64,000 nt of DNA from Lithospermum erythrorhizon (lineage: Eukaryota; Streptophyta; Magnoliopsida; Boraginales; Boraginaceae): positions 434,001 to 498,000 of the forward strand of contig JADFUC010000827.1 of the NCBI GenBank assembly GCA_019722365.1, written 5' to 3'. Shown in pieces: positions 36,386 to 48,306 of the stretch. Numbering within the stretch: position 1 is the first letter of the stretch; the number at the start of each line of letters is the position of its first letter. The translations under genes were made by a program, and so were the position numbers. A model generated the notes under the pieces. The model made no database searches, was not told where the DNA came from, and saw only the letters and a program-made list of their open reading frames with translations.

Positions 36386-37666
36386 CAGCTTTATTTTGTC
36401 AAATTAACCTCGGATTGATTTTGACAAAAAAATAAACAGCGAGCCTCTCTATATTTTCTAAGTTCTTCCATCCATACATTTGAATATTTGATCAATTGTC
36501 GGGCATAGTTCGAAGTAGTAAGAAGCGAGAAATCTTAAATCGGCGCTATCTCTTCATGCGATGTGGAGTTCGGGAGGTAGCGTAAGTAAGCGAATCTCGT
36601 ATTGAAATGATTTAAAGGAAACTCGATCACGACCAGTTAAGAACCATCCATGATTCAGCCATAGGTGAAATCGGGCGGGGACGCCGAGGCGCACTTGGTG
36701 TAGCGGTTTCGCAACTTTTAAATATATGTCACGTGGTAGAGAGTAGGTGGTTTTAAGATTTTTTTGTCCTTTAATTTTCTTTAAATGTGTTAAACCGTTT
36801 AATTTTTTTTTTAATGTGTCCTAATAACATATGTTAAGATGTTAATAATTGAGAAAATATTTAATATGAATTTTTTAATTAAAATTTTTGATATATATAT
36901 GAAAGGATATTTTACATTAATAACTTATTTAAAATATGCATGACAAAAACCATACTTCGTATTATTATGTTAAGAAAAATATTTAAATTAATCCACCAAG
37001 CAACCACATCCAATAGAGTTCCAACCGCCACTGGTCATCTTAGCTCTATTCTGATCTGGTCAATATATAGTCAATCAATGTATGAAAGAACGAAATAAAC
37101 AATATTAATGTACTCATTAATGGAGTATTGAAATAAGTTTAGTATTGTAGCTTATCATTAATCACGGAGCTTTAGTCAATAATTCAACCGATATGAAAAT
37201 AATCATGATATAATTGTGTTCATTAATAATATGTACCAAATTTGATGTAAAAATATACGTTCTTAAATAATATGCGTTACAGATGGTACAAATGAAAAAA
37301 ATTTAAAAAAAGTATGCACAAAATTGTTTTATGCACTTGAGTAAAATGTGTACCCAAAATTTGTTAACAAGTTGATACAGTGCAAAGTTAAAAATAATAG
37401 CATATAGTGATATTGTAGATTTTTATTGATAAAATAGTACATATTACCTAAAATGTACCAAAAGAAAAAGAAAATATATCGTAAAATGATATAATTTGAA
37501 TTTTTGATCATTAATAAATAAAAAAATTAATGAACCGTAAATTTTCACAAAATTATCATACGCCGTATATACGTAGTAATAAATAATGGAGTACGTTTAA
37601 TAACGCAAAGATTTAAGGGCCCTAACCGATTATTATCATTATTATTATTACTATAAGATAAATTAT
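36386..37666. other. intergenic
   Basis: No gene seen. A short G+C-rich island at about 36500-36715 (including GGGCGGGGACGCCGAGGCGC) stands out from the AT-rich surroundings, but it has no open frame or fold that I recognise. Confidence 0.35.
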
Positions 37667-37874
37667 ACTTCCTTCGTCTCAATTTATTTAATTGTTTATT
37701 AAAAGAATTTTAATTGTACAATTTTCAATGAGAGAGAAATGATATTACTCATAGAAAAAAGAATATTAAGAGATAATATAAACTTCAATACAAAAAATTA
37801 TATTGGTAAATAAAACGATCACTTATAATAAAAAGAGAAATTTTTTGTTAGATGATTAATTAAATTGAAACGAG
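37667..37874. mobile_element. Stowaway-like MITE
   Basis: The left end CTTCCTTCGTCTCAATTTAT is matched by the inverse right end AATTAAATTGAAACGAG, with TA next to each end. About 208 bp, AT-rich and non-coding. The related, more decayed sequence at about 38222-38455 shares ATTTATTTGATTGTTTATAA and AGGAGATAATATAAA-type blocks and is probably a second copy. Confidence 0.65.
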
Positions 37875-38221
37875 TAACAATTTTAACCACTAAAACTAAG
37901 TCTTAATTTTATGTGTAGTATTGAAGACCGACGATCGAATTAGGAATTAAAAATAAAAATTATAATATTCTGAATAATATCTTACCTTTGACTTGTACAG
38001 TAGTTATGACCTAAATTTTCTAGTAGGTCATAATTAGGTGTCTATGAATTCATGAACAAAGGCCGATAATTAGGTTAGGTAATTGAAAGTACAGTTTCCT
38101 TCAGTTGGATCAGACTGAGAACAGAGTGGCTAATAAATTTTATGCAACTGTTCTTCGTTAACCCATAATAGTAATAAAATTCTAAATCTAGAGAGAGAAA
38201 GGAATAATGAAAAAATGCTAC

Positions 38222-38455
38222 TTAGGTGCTTAATTTATTTGATTGTTTATAAAATCTTTATTAAAAGTTGTGGTTGTGCAATTTTAAGAACATAAATGAT
38301 ATTGGTAATTTTAAGAAGAAATGATATCAATCAATAGAAAAAAAAAAAATATTAGGAGATAATATAAAGCTTGATGCGAAAAGTTAGGTGATAAATAAAA
38401 CAATAAACATAATGAAAAAAAAAATTATTAGATAATTATTTAAATTAATATGGAA
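38222..38455. mobile_element. decayed copy of the 37667 MITE family
   Basis: Internal blocks (TTAATTTATTTGATTGTTTA, GATAATATAAA, AATAAAACAAT, ATTATTTAAATT) follow the order seen in the 37667 element, but the terminal repeats have been lost or altered. Confidence 0.45.
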
Positions 38456-38807
38456 GGAATATATATAAATAAATCATGAGAAGAAAAAGAAATCAATAAA
38501 AGGAAGATATAATTATGAGACATTATTTTTTCCTTTCTTTATTGATCACTTCCTATTAAATTATGATGAAAGTAAGTAGAATAAAGAGCTAGAGAGAGAA
38601 AGGGATGGAGATGGAAAGAATCCATGTTGTCCAAACACTCAAAGACAAAGTCGATTCAGAAGAAAAAAGCAACCTTTGCTTTACGACCAGAAAAGGAGAT
38701 TTCAAACACCATCAAGAGAAAGCTTAGGAAATTGCGTGGTCACCAACTCCACCACATTCACTCCATCTCATACCATCCTCCTACCCCTCCCCCTCACCCC
38801 TCCATGC

Positions 38808-38820
38808 GTGTCTATATTTA
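38808..38820 (+). promoter_or_regulatory. candidate TATA box of MIR160
   Basis: GTCTATATTTAGA fits a plant TATA box (CTATATTTA) and is followed about 30 bases on by a pyrimidine-rich leader (38850-38880), as often found at plant Pol II starts. It is about 430 bp upstream of the miR160 hairpin. This is inference from position. Confidence 0.45.
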
Positions 38821-38896
38821 GAGCAAACTTTGGCTAGAAACTTCAATTCAAACCCTCCCCCTTCTCATCCTTCCTCTCATACCAAAAACCCTCCTC

Positions 38897-38950
38897 ATGA
38901 ACACAAAACTTTCAAGACTAGATCAATTTTTGCAACTTGGCTTTTCTTGA
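38897..38950 (+). CDS. short ORF (17 aa) upstream of the miR160 hairpin
   Basis: This is the first ATG downstream of the presumed MIR160 TATA box. It opens 17 codons (MNTKLSRLDQFLQLGFS) and stops about 290 bp before the hairpin. Plant primary miRNA transcripts can encode small regulatory peptides (miPEPs), and one has been reported for a MIR160 gene in Arabidopsis, so this ORF is a candidate. Translation is not shown by the sequence; a 17-codon ORF can easily arise by chance. Confidence 0.3.
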   Translation: MNTKLSRLDQFLQLGFS

Positions 38951-39238
38951 ATTCAAGTTTTCTTCTTTGATTAGTGTTTTGGAAGGATTATGATCAAAAC
39001 CCATAAGTTAATTCAATAAACACCCCCTTTTTCTTGATTTAGTTCATCTCATCAAACTCAAAACCATATATAGTCTTTTAGCTATCCAAACTTATCTTGA
39101 ATCTCATAATGAATTATCTAGGTAGTGATATCCCATGGCCATTCTTGAATTTCATTCCAATCCACATATTATAAAGTTACAATATTGAAGTCAATGGAAG
39201 TTACTTGATTCATATATAAAATTACATTTATTATATGT

Positions 39239-39356
39239 GTATATATACGTATATGCCTGGCTCCCTGTATGCCATTTGCAGAGTTGTCCATTGATCATAG
39301 ATGGCCTCCGTGGATGGCGTATGAGGAGCCAAGCATATTCACTCATCGTATATATA
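39239..39356 (+). ncRNA. MIR160: MIR160 precursor hairpin
   Basis: The 5' arm carries the 21-nt mature miR160 at 39254-39274 (begins TGCCTGGCTCCC, ends GTATGCCA), an exact match to the widely conserved plant miR160. The 3' arm carries the star strand at 39317-39337 (GCGTATGAGGAGCCAAGCAT plus A), pairing with a two-base 3' overhang. The outer stem continues (ATATATACG at 39241-39249 with CGTATATAT at 39347-39355), and the loop region is about 42 nt. miR160 guides cleavage of transcripts for the auxin response factors ARF10, ARF16 and ARF17 in roots, leaves and embryos. No other part of the transcript can be defined with certainty. Confidence 0.97.
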
Positions 39357-42300
39357 AATGTAATTATTCATGTTTGTATGTATAAGTTTGTTAATTACGG
39401 AGTAATTAATAGCAATATAATATAGGAACCTAACATTACGGAGTATATAGGAGTATTGATTATTTCAGTCAACTCTAGTAGTACTGTTTTTTGTGATACA
39501 GTTGTTCAGGTCATTGTACTATGTTCGAGGATATATTTATTAAAGGAATGACTGAAGATAAAGGGGCTGGAGTTCTTGAAATACCAGGTAATTAATTAGT
39601 TAATTATTGTCCTTTACATTTAGAAATGTGTGCTATGGAAATGTAGGGTTTATGTGCTAGTCTAATTTCATTTGTTCTATCTAAATTATTCTTTGATATT
39701 TCTTTAATTATTTGTATTCTTATCATCATAAATTTAATGAAAAAGATGGTACAATTGTGGAGAGGACTGAATTTTATTAAGGTAATGAAGAAACTTAACA
39801 AGTGATTACTATGGAATGGACTAGTGGCTAATGACTTTGTAAACTGAGAAAATCTGTAACAGCTATCTATGGACTCACATTTCAATGAACAAAGTAATGA
39901 CTGCACCATAGGCTGCATTATTTATCTTCTGAAAATATTCTGTAAGTATATATGACAACATGAAAGTTACAAAAAAATTCAGTCCCCAATTATCTTCTTG
40001 GGTTTCTGATGTATATACTCCACAAGCACTACTGCTCTACGGAGTATTATTTTGTTTAAAGAAGAGAAATGTTTAATTTACTTTTAGTTGATGCATCTTT
40101 AATTACTCCGTAATTATCATCAGCATTGACCTATATATAGAGAGAAATGTTTAATTTACATATAGTTGATGAATCTTTAATTAATTATCAACATTGTCCC
40201 ATACAAGCAGCCTAACATGATTCAATTGAAACCTATATGGACTAATATAAGTTTCATATCTTAATGATAATAGTACAATGCCGCCCCTACGCTTATTTTT
40301 TCTGATAAAAGTGAGGACTCCTATTATCTTCTTATTAAATGGTATATATCGTTCTATTTTACTAATGAAACTATTCAATTTTTTTAAAATATATAACAAT
40401 GAAATGATGCCTTATTTGAATTCTAAAGAACTAGCTAGATATAACACCCAAACGAAGGTAGTATATTTGATAGCCTTTTCCATCTACATTGCTTATAGAA
40501 TTGCACATTATTTGCTAAGTTTTACGAATTAGTGTATGTAGCTAACTAATGTCAATGTTTCTCATGAAATTATTATATTGGATCTTTCAGTTATGACTTG
40601 TATAGTAGCTAGTAAACAAAATCGTTGTCCGTCTTGATTGGTAACTAGAAATAATCATTTTCCATTATTTAGTCACCAATCACCATTGTAGTAGTAACGA
40701 TTTAAATTTGTATTAAATCGCTTGTAATAAATTACACTACTGTAGAAATTGTTCATGATTTTATGTAAGATAATAATAATTCGAATACATTACACATATG
40801 AAATGTCATGTATTCTATTAACAATGATAACTTTGAAGTAAAAAAAATGAAACTTCGGAGAAATAAAATGAAGAATTCAACGGTCTATCACTCAGATATT
40901 CACTAATAACTAGCTAGGTATACAGACGTACGATTGAATGTACAGTAGAGAGTACATGGCTAGGGAATATGTATGGAGAAATTAAAGAACAAGAAAGAAT
41001 GGTATAAAAGCATGAAATAGCAACATTATTAATACTATAATAATTCCACATATATACTCTATATATGGAGTAATTAGTAGCTAGTTAGCTTAGATAATCT
41101 ATATCAATTGGTTTTATGAGGTGGTACACCACTAACAAGTTTTACATGTTCATTTTTTTTCAATTTAACTTATGTTTGATTTGAATTAACCAATTTATGA
41201 GTTGTAACTTGTAACATCTAATATAAGTCCTTATGTGTCATGAAATCATACATATTTGATATCACGTGAAACCAATGTGAGTTGTAAATAACATGTAGTA
41301 TGTAAGTAGTTATGTGTCACGAAATCCAACATATTCTATACTGAGGTGAACCAAGGGGATCGATCCAATCGCCTTGCAAATCATGAGTGGCTAGCTAGGT
41401 ATCCATCAATAGGCTTGGTTTTGTTACCTTGTATTAGAGGTAAAGAAAACTGAATCAGGTGTTGAGAGTGGGACTAATGCATTATCATCATCAGTTGTAT
41501 TTCATGTAACTCTACTTATTAGGTTCTGTACATTATATTTTGATATTCTTGTATTTGTTAGGGCGTGTGAGAATGTATATGAATGAATGATATATATAAT
41601 GTACACACGTGGTGTATGGATGTATATATTGTCATGTTTCTGGTAAGAGGGCAGAAGGGTTTCAATCACGGACATAGAAGTATGTACTATATGATGGATT
41701 CTGGAGAAAGTTAAAGTCAATTTGGTGGTGGTGAGCAAAAAAGAGAGGTGTTATGATGATGATAGGCTGCAGAAACTAGCTGGTTTTTAATCTGGGAATC
41801 TCATATGCTAACCTGCAGGAGATGAGAAGAATGAGGACCACCTTACACATATACACTAGCCCCACCCATCTCATCTAATTATGGATCTACTAGCTGCCTC
41901 AGGGTTTTCATTGTATTTCTTATCATCATATATGATACTCCGTATTGTATGTGACACTATTGTTTTCATGAATCATTTTTAATAGTATATAATAATAACA
42001 ATTTATATTTATTCGAATAAAAAATTAAAAAGTAATTCGTTATATGGCCAATCTAAAATTTCGGGTGAAAGAATTGGAGGCGCGTCTTTAAATACTTCAT
42101 GATGGTTGGGGATGAGATTTGTGCTTATTATTACTCTTACGTCGCAAAAAATTCTTTAGTTTGTTTTTCGTGGTGTCAAAACAAATCGCGTGATTTTGAT
42201 TGACATCTAGAATTTTTGATTTGAATGTCAAAATTATCAGTCACTGATTAAGTATGTTAATTATTCGAGTTCAAAATTTGAAAAGGCAACTCATTAAAAT

Positions 42301-45300
42301 TAATAATGTAACAATGGTTTAGGATGGATGGGCTAATAATCTTTTAAGTTCTTTTGTTTTACGTACCTACACTACTTCTTCCGATGACATTTACTTGTTA
42401 TTTCTATCTTAAAAAACTTGGATATATTTACTTGTCATTCTAATATAGAAAATTAATGTTTTACATTTTCAATGTTACTTTTGTTATTAAATTATCAATT
42501 AATCAATAATATAATTTTAATTAATTGTATTTTTACATTATCAATGCATTTTTTGATTACTTTATCATTCTTTCTTAATATCTGTGTATTACAATATCAC
42601 TGGAGGAATTCATTAGTTAGTGATTGATCGGGACCATTCGTTCAATTACAATTCATTAAACAAAGTTTATTTGAATGTTTAATTAATAAGAGCATAATTC
42701 TATGAATTTGGTACATCTATCTCTAGTCTTGGTGTAGTTGGTTCATGGGGAATAATGAAAAGTACAGCATGGTAAAATGGTGAATGCAGGTAAAAAGCAA
42801 CCTTGCTTCTGCCAAAAATGTGTAAAGGCACCAATCCTCAAGATCTCATTATCAAGCCAACTAGATCTTTAATTATGAACTAAACAAACATCCCCTTTGG
42901 TTCTCCTCCAGCTAGTATTTGCATCCCCTCCTTAATCTCGGTCCCAAAATACTTGTCCAACAAACATTCCCCTGTATATTTCAGCTTTGCATGTCTTTCA
43001 AAATATTTTTCTATTACAGATAAAAAAAGTTGGTAAGTGAATGATAAAAAAGAAGGGTGTTATGTAGAGTTGTCCTTTGGAAATTATGTCTTCGTTTTAT
43101 GGCTATTGAAATTCTGAGGGTTTCTGACTGTACTTTAAAGTTGATGATCAGAGATTCTATTCCAAGACGACCACATCGATCCCTCAATTATTCTCATGTC
43201 AAATTCTCTTTAGTACGACCATGCCCAGGAATCATACAACTTTTTTCTTCTCACTGCTTTCCAATTTCTCATAATTGTTGGTATAGATTTTAGAGTCCGT
43301 TTGGGTAAGATTTTTTTACCTTCTTGTAAAGGAAATATGTATATTACTCCATATAACTTGGTTATTACATATTACTCCATATAACTTGGTTATTTATAGG
43401 AGGGTTATGATAATTTAGCCCTGACCCGTTAAACCAAGCCCGAAAATAATGGTTTAAATTTGTAGTAGTGAAGCTTGGAAGAGACCAAAAGGAACATCAA
43501 TCTCCCTTAATTTCAAATTTTTTAGAAGTTATTATATAATTATATAGAATTATTTTATACAAAATATGATAATTAGCCCTCCTTACTAATAGGATTTTGA
43601 TTCATTGCTTAAGCTTTTATTATGATTAAAGTGCTTAAATTATTTAAATAAGGATAAAATTGATTAATATAAAAAATCACAGCACTTTTATGTTAGTATA
43701 TTATTAATTGATGGCGTGTGTCGTTAGATTTCATCTAAGCAACGTATCTCATTTGATATATGAGTATATAATTACTCGTAGTACTGCGGCTAAAGAGTGT
43801 TGGAACACTCTAAAATTAACTTGGTAGTACGATTGTTTGTTATATCGATGCATGAGCCTTCATATCTTTTGTAGTGAATAGTGCATATGCGATACAAGCC
43901 CAGCATGCGGGTATTTATATGATTTATGTGATGCTGTGTACTCGCAAATTTATCTTTCTAGAGTGCGTATGCTCTGGGTGCTTTGATACAAATTAACTAT
44001 TCGTTAAATGCGAGGCAGAAGGTTATGTGGGCTAAAGTAAGCACTTGCCCCGCCGGATTTTTAAATGTTAATTTTGTGGCTAAATTTTTAGAAAAATGAT
44101 ATGATGTTACAAATTTCATTAAAAATTTTATAAATCTCGTTATTTGACGTCTAATTTAAAAAATTAATTTTTCGTTTGTATTTGGCCCGTCACCTTCAAC
44201 TAGTTGCGGCTCTGCGTTGTGTGCATGGCTCATATAATCTCTTAAGGGCCAGTAGTGTCTTGGCTCAGAATTAGCTTCTTGGATTTAGCATACTGTGAGT
44301 TTCTTAGTATCATTAGTTTGGTAGAACTTAAACTTAATGTTACTATTTGAAGTAATGTGAGTTTTGATTGCGTTAATTAGAAGAATTTAAGCGGCCCGTA
44401 GGCTGCCGATAGGGGTATATGCATTAAAAATTATAATACATAAATAACGTAATATAATAATATCTCATGTAATAGTTATCTTATAATATTAATAAGTGTG
44501 ACATTAACCTGAAGAATATACTAGTAAAATTTTAAGTTTTGATACAATGACCGACCAGATATATATGTATATGCGTTACCATTCGATTATATATGTTTTA
44601 AAGTATTTCATTCGACAGCGCATGTTTAGTGTCCCTCTTGTGTTATCAAAATGGAAGTTAAGTTTGACTTTTGAAACAAATTGTGATATTAAAATTGTCC
44701 ATTACTCATTTTTTGAGATAATTTTCAAGCTGTATCCAAAATTTTGGGAAAATATTTTGATGAATTATTAATTTCAATAAAATATTTGGACGAGACTAAT
44801 ATTTGGATGCGATAAATATTTTGAAATTGTAAAATTAAAGTATCTCACACGAATGAGTGTTGGATATTTTTACCCTGTCAGTTTGTCCCGACAAGTCCAA
44901 ACTTAATGTCCATTTTGACGGAATGACCAATGGATACTTTTTCAAGCATTATTATTATTGTCGTTTTTAAAGCATGTGTGATCAAATGATGAATGATTTA
45001 AAACATATAATAATTGAACCATGTGGGCGGACACATGTGTTCATATTGGTTTAGTTGAACCACAAAAACATGTGTCGGTTGGTAAGTAATACTATTTATC
45101 TTGAGGTTTGGAGTTCTGCTAACATGCCTTGTAAATATTTTTGTATCATACATTAGTACCTTTTGTACTGTTGTTTATATGTCTTCACCAAACACTTTGG
45201 ATATACATTTGTTTGTTTGCATATAGAACTCAATAGCTCATTCGATATTGTTACTTTAGCAAGGTAGGTGACGATCGCTTGAACTCTGAGCTTCGTCCAT

Positions 45301-45482
45301 TTATCATATTACTACTTTTGCACATACAGAGTTTTAACGGGCAATATAATTACTTAGTTAGTAAAGTTATGTTCTAGTTTTTTTATGTTACGCGTACCAT
45401 GTTTGTTTTTGTGGTCTCGGAAGATCGGTTCAACTTTAGGGTTTTCGACAAATACAAATTCGAGGCAAAATAATAAATAACG
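39357..45482. other. intergenic, downstream of MIR160
   Basis: No gene recognised in 6 kb. Local duplications include AGAGAAATGTTTAATTTAC at about 40065 and 40140 (block of about 60-75 bp) and a perfect 28-bp-scale repeat of ATTACTCCATATAACTTGGT at about 43341 and 43369. Near 44040-44215 the strings TGCCCCGCCGG and GTTGCGGCTCTGC resemble ends of a common plant repeat, but the element is not delimited. Confidence 0.4.
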
Positions 45483-45800
45483 AGTGGAGGAACCGATTGG
45501 AACCGAACCGATTTCGGTTCGAAAGTAAAAACCGAAAAAATTTCGGTTGGGTTAATTTTCGATCTGGAACCGTTGAATTTTTGGTAAAAAATTAAAAATA
45601 TTATATATATATATATAACCGGAAATAACCGGCAGGCGAAAATAGCAGAAAAACCGGAAAAACGAACAGGCCGGGCAAAATAACCGAGGGCAGGCCAGAC
45701 GATCGGAACGATTTAATGAGCCGAGCAGGAACCGGTTTCGGTTCCATCTGTCCGAACAGAGGCGGTCGGTTCGGTTCAAATGCAAAAACCGAGCAGAGGC
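45483..45800. mobile_element. TIR element rich in CCGAACCGA/TCGGTTCGG
   Basis: The left part has GGAACCGAACCGATTTCGGT, while the right part has ACCGGTTTCGGTTCC and GGTCGGTTCGGTTCAAATGC. The ends are inverse copies with repeated AACCG units between them, and a (TA)8 run at about 45602-45617 sits near the middle. Such CCGAACCGA elements are common non-coding TIR repeats in plants. Minus-strand open frames across it (45552-45855) are by-products of the repeat. Confidence 0.6.
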
Positions 45801-48306
45801 AAATAGATGGAATGCAGTTCGCCGTCACCAACTGAATGATTTTGCGAATTACCAAATTGAGGGAGTATATAATTTACAATAATCATCATGTCAAAATATT
45901 AATTATTGTCAATAAGTGAATTAATAACGAAAAAAATTATTTTCAATATGTTGTTGGCTTATATTGATTGTGTTTGAAATACTGTAGACTGTAGTTATTA
46001 ATTTATGAACAAAGTTATTTTCTTACTATGAATGTTATTAATAATGTATTAGTTACATGAATTATTCATGGATCAAATATAGTTTGATTTATGAAGATAA
46101 TATTTTTGTGCTAAAGACTTGATTAATATTACTAATATATCTAAAAAGTAATTTTGTCAAAAATACTTTAATTAATCCTTGAAAACAAAAAATTAACATT
46201 AAGGGATAAAAGTGGAAAGATTAAGATAAAGTTGCATTGAATTTCTATATGATCAAGTAAGAAGGAAAGAAAATTTGATACATGATTGAGCAATTAAATT
46301 GGAGCGGAAGAGGAGTATTAATTAATACAAGTATTATTCTTACCTATTGAACTTTCATAACTCAGTAAGAAATGTATGACCTAACAATAACCCCCCCACC
46401 CTGAAAAACCAGTGAACCGAGACCTTGGCATGACTCAGTTTTTGGTGGATTGAGGGTTAGTTTTTGTTTACCTTGAAAATTATCATAATCAAATAATTGA
46501 AAATACTAATATTCATTATATGTTTACTTCCTTTACGAGTCTTCTTCGATGTTTCATTTTTTATAGTATTATACATCATCTATGAAAAAGTTATAATAAA
46601 ACTATCTTTAATATCATCAATACATAAGATATAATTTTATAAAGCACGAAGATACCAAAGAAGACTCGAAAAGGAAGTAAACGATCTTTTCCGATACAAA
46701 TAATACCCAAATGAAATTAAAATTTGAGAATAGTCGGTTAGATTAATTATTATTGCTTTATATTGACGTGTACTAAAATATAATGAAGTCAAATTTCTAA
46801 GCTAACACTCTCTTTGAAATTCCAAGATTTGTGACATATATAATAATTTTAGACCCCATATTTTCCACCATAATCTTCCCATCACAATTAACCTCCCATA
46901 ATTCCATTAATGCGTGCCGCCTCCATTTTTATAAAAAAGGGTAGTTACCAAATATTAACAGAAATACCAGCATCCTTGAACAAAAATCATACAAAGCTTC
47001 AAACATAGTACATCAGACTTGGTAATTATTTTTCTTGTACTTATGATTTGATTGTCTGTTTATGTTTCATGTCAGCAAACTTGCCATTGTGCTTAGATTT
47101 GTAAATAGTAAATTTAAATCCATATTGACAGTGTCGAATCTTGAACGAATAATTAAATGAAAAAAATTGTAATGTTGAGGGGCAATTACTATATTTTGTA
47201 TAAAATAACTTATAATTGCTGCATGATGGTATTATAGCTGCTTTTGTTCTCTTCTAAGCTCGGCTATTGCATATATGTTAATATTAGAGCTTCAACTTCT
47301 GCTAGGGAAATGGTATGTTAAGGAATGAGTTTTTTTGCAATGTTTGTAAATCTCCAGGTTTGCCTTGTGTTCCATAAATAACTGATCTTCAGGTCATTGG
47401 GAATCTTGAATCATCAATATTGATATTAGGCTGCAAAGGACAAACATTGAACAAATTAAAATGGAATATTTTTCATTATTGGGGAGGGGGGCGCAGTTCT
47501 ATCTTTTTTGAAACAACTAAACCTCGCCCGTGAAGTAAATCATCTCACCTATTGTCCAACCAATTGGGAGAGAATCAATAGATTCCTTTTCGGGAGTGAT
47601 TCATCAATAATCTATGGTATATTGTAAAGTTTCCAAAGTTGAGAAGAGTTCATTGGTCCCTCTGCTCGGCAACTGCCTCGGGGTCCTGATTTCAGTAAAA
47701 GTATATGTATTTATGATAGATTCTTAACCACATAATCTATATCGGTAAAGTCGAAATCTTGATCTACTAGGTCCAATGAGAAATGTATTGCAAAAAAATT
47801 GGACAATGAGAAGACAAGGAACTATAGTATCAGCCTTAAGTGGGAATGAAAGTGTATTCTCTTATTTTGGATATTTGATAACATTTATAATTAGTGGCAT
47901 TTGTCCATTGGATAATTGCTTTTTAGTCGTGATTTCGGTAGAAAGATTAATAGCTACACGGTTTGGTTTTGTATCTATGTTAAGTTATAATACAGTAGTA
48001 TACTACCATATGTTGAATTTATTTGAATAAAATTGAATTCTTGATCTATTATGGTGAATAGTTATTGATACCGTAGACAGATAAACAAGAAAGCAAGGAA
48101 CAGCATGGTATTAGTCTTAATGGGAAAAGAATATAATTGTGTCTTCTCGTGTTTTCAAAATTCACATTTTTGATAACTATATCTTGTGTGCATGATTTCT
48201 CTTACATAATTTTCTGGTAATGATTGAGAGTGGATCTACTTTAAAGATGTAGATTAATATATAGCCCATGTTTATATATGCAGAGGGATTCTGAGTCTTT
48301 GTGAGT
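45801..48306. other. intergenic and probable ADCS promoter/5' leader
   Basis: The first kilobase is AT-rich with no gene. At about 46928-46940 TTTTTATAAAAAAGGG could be a TATA box, followed by leader-like sequence and a possible donor (CTTG|GTAATT, about 47020). A good acceptor (TATATGCAG, ending 48281) lies 25 bases before the ADCS start codon, so a 5'-UTR intron is plausible. About 47750-47880 and 48035-48170 hold diverged copies of one block (CTTGATCTA, AAGACAAGGAAC/AAGCAAGGAAC, AGTATTAGTCTTAA-like). At about 47500-47690 there is an unusually G+C-rich piece of unknown origin. Confidence 0.4.

Noticed and set aside
45552..45855. Two overlapping minus-strand open frames
   Set aside because: They lie inside a CCGAACCGA-type inverted-repeat element and their Arg/Pro/Phe-rich products are translations of the repeat.
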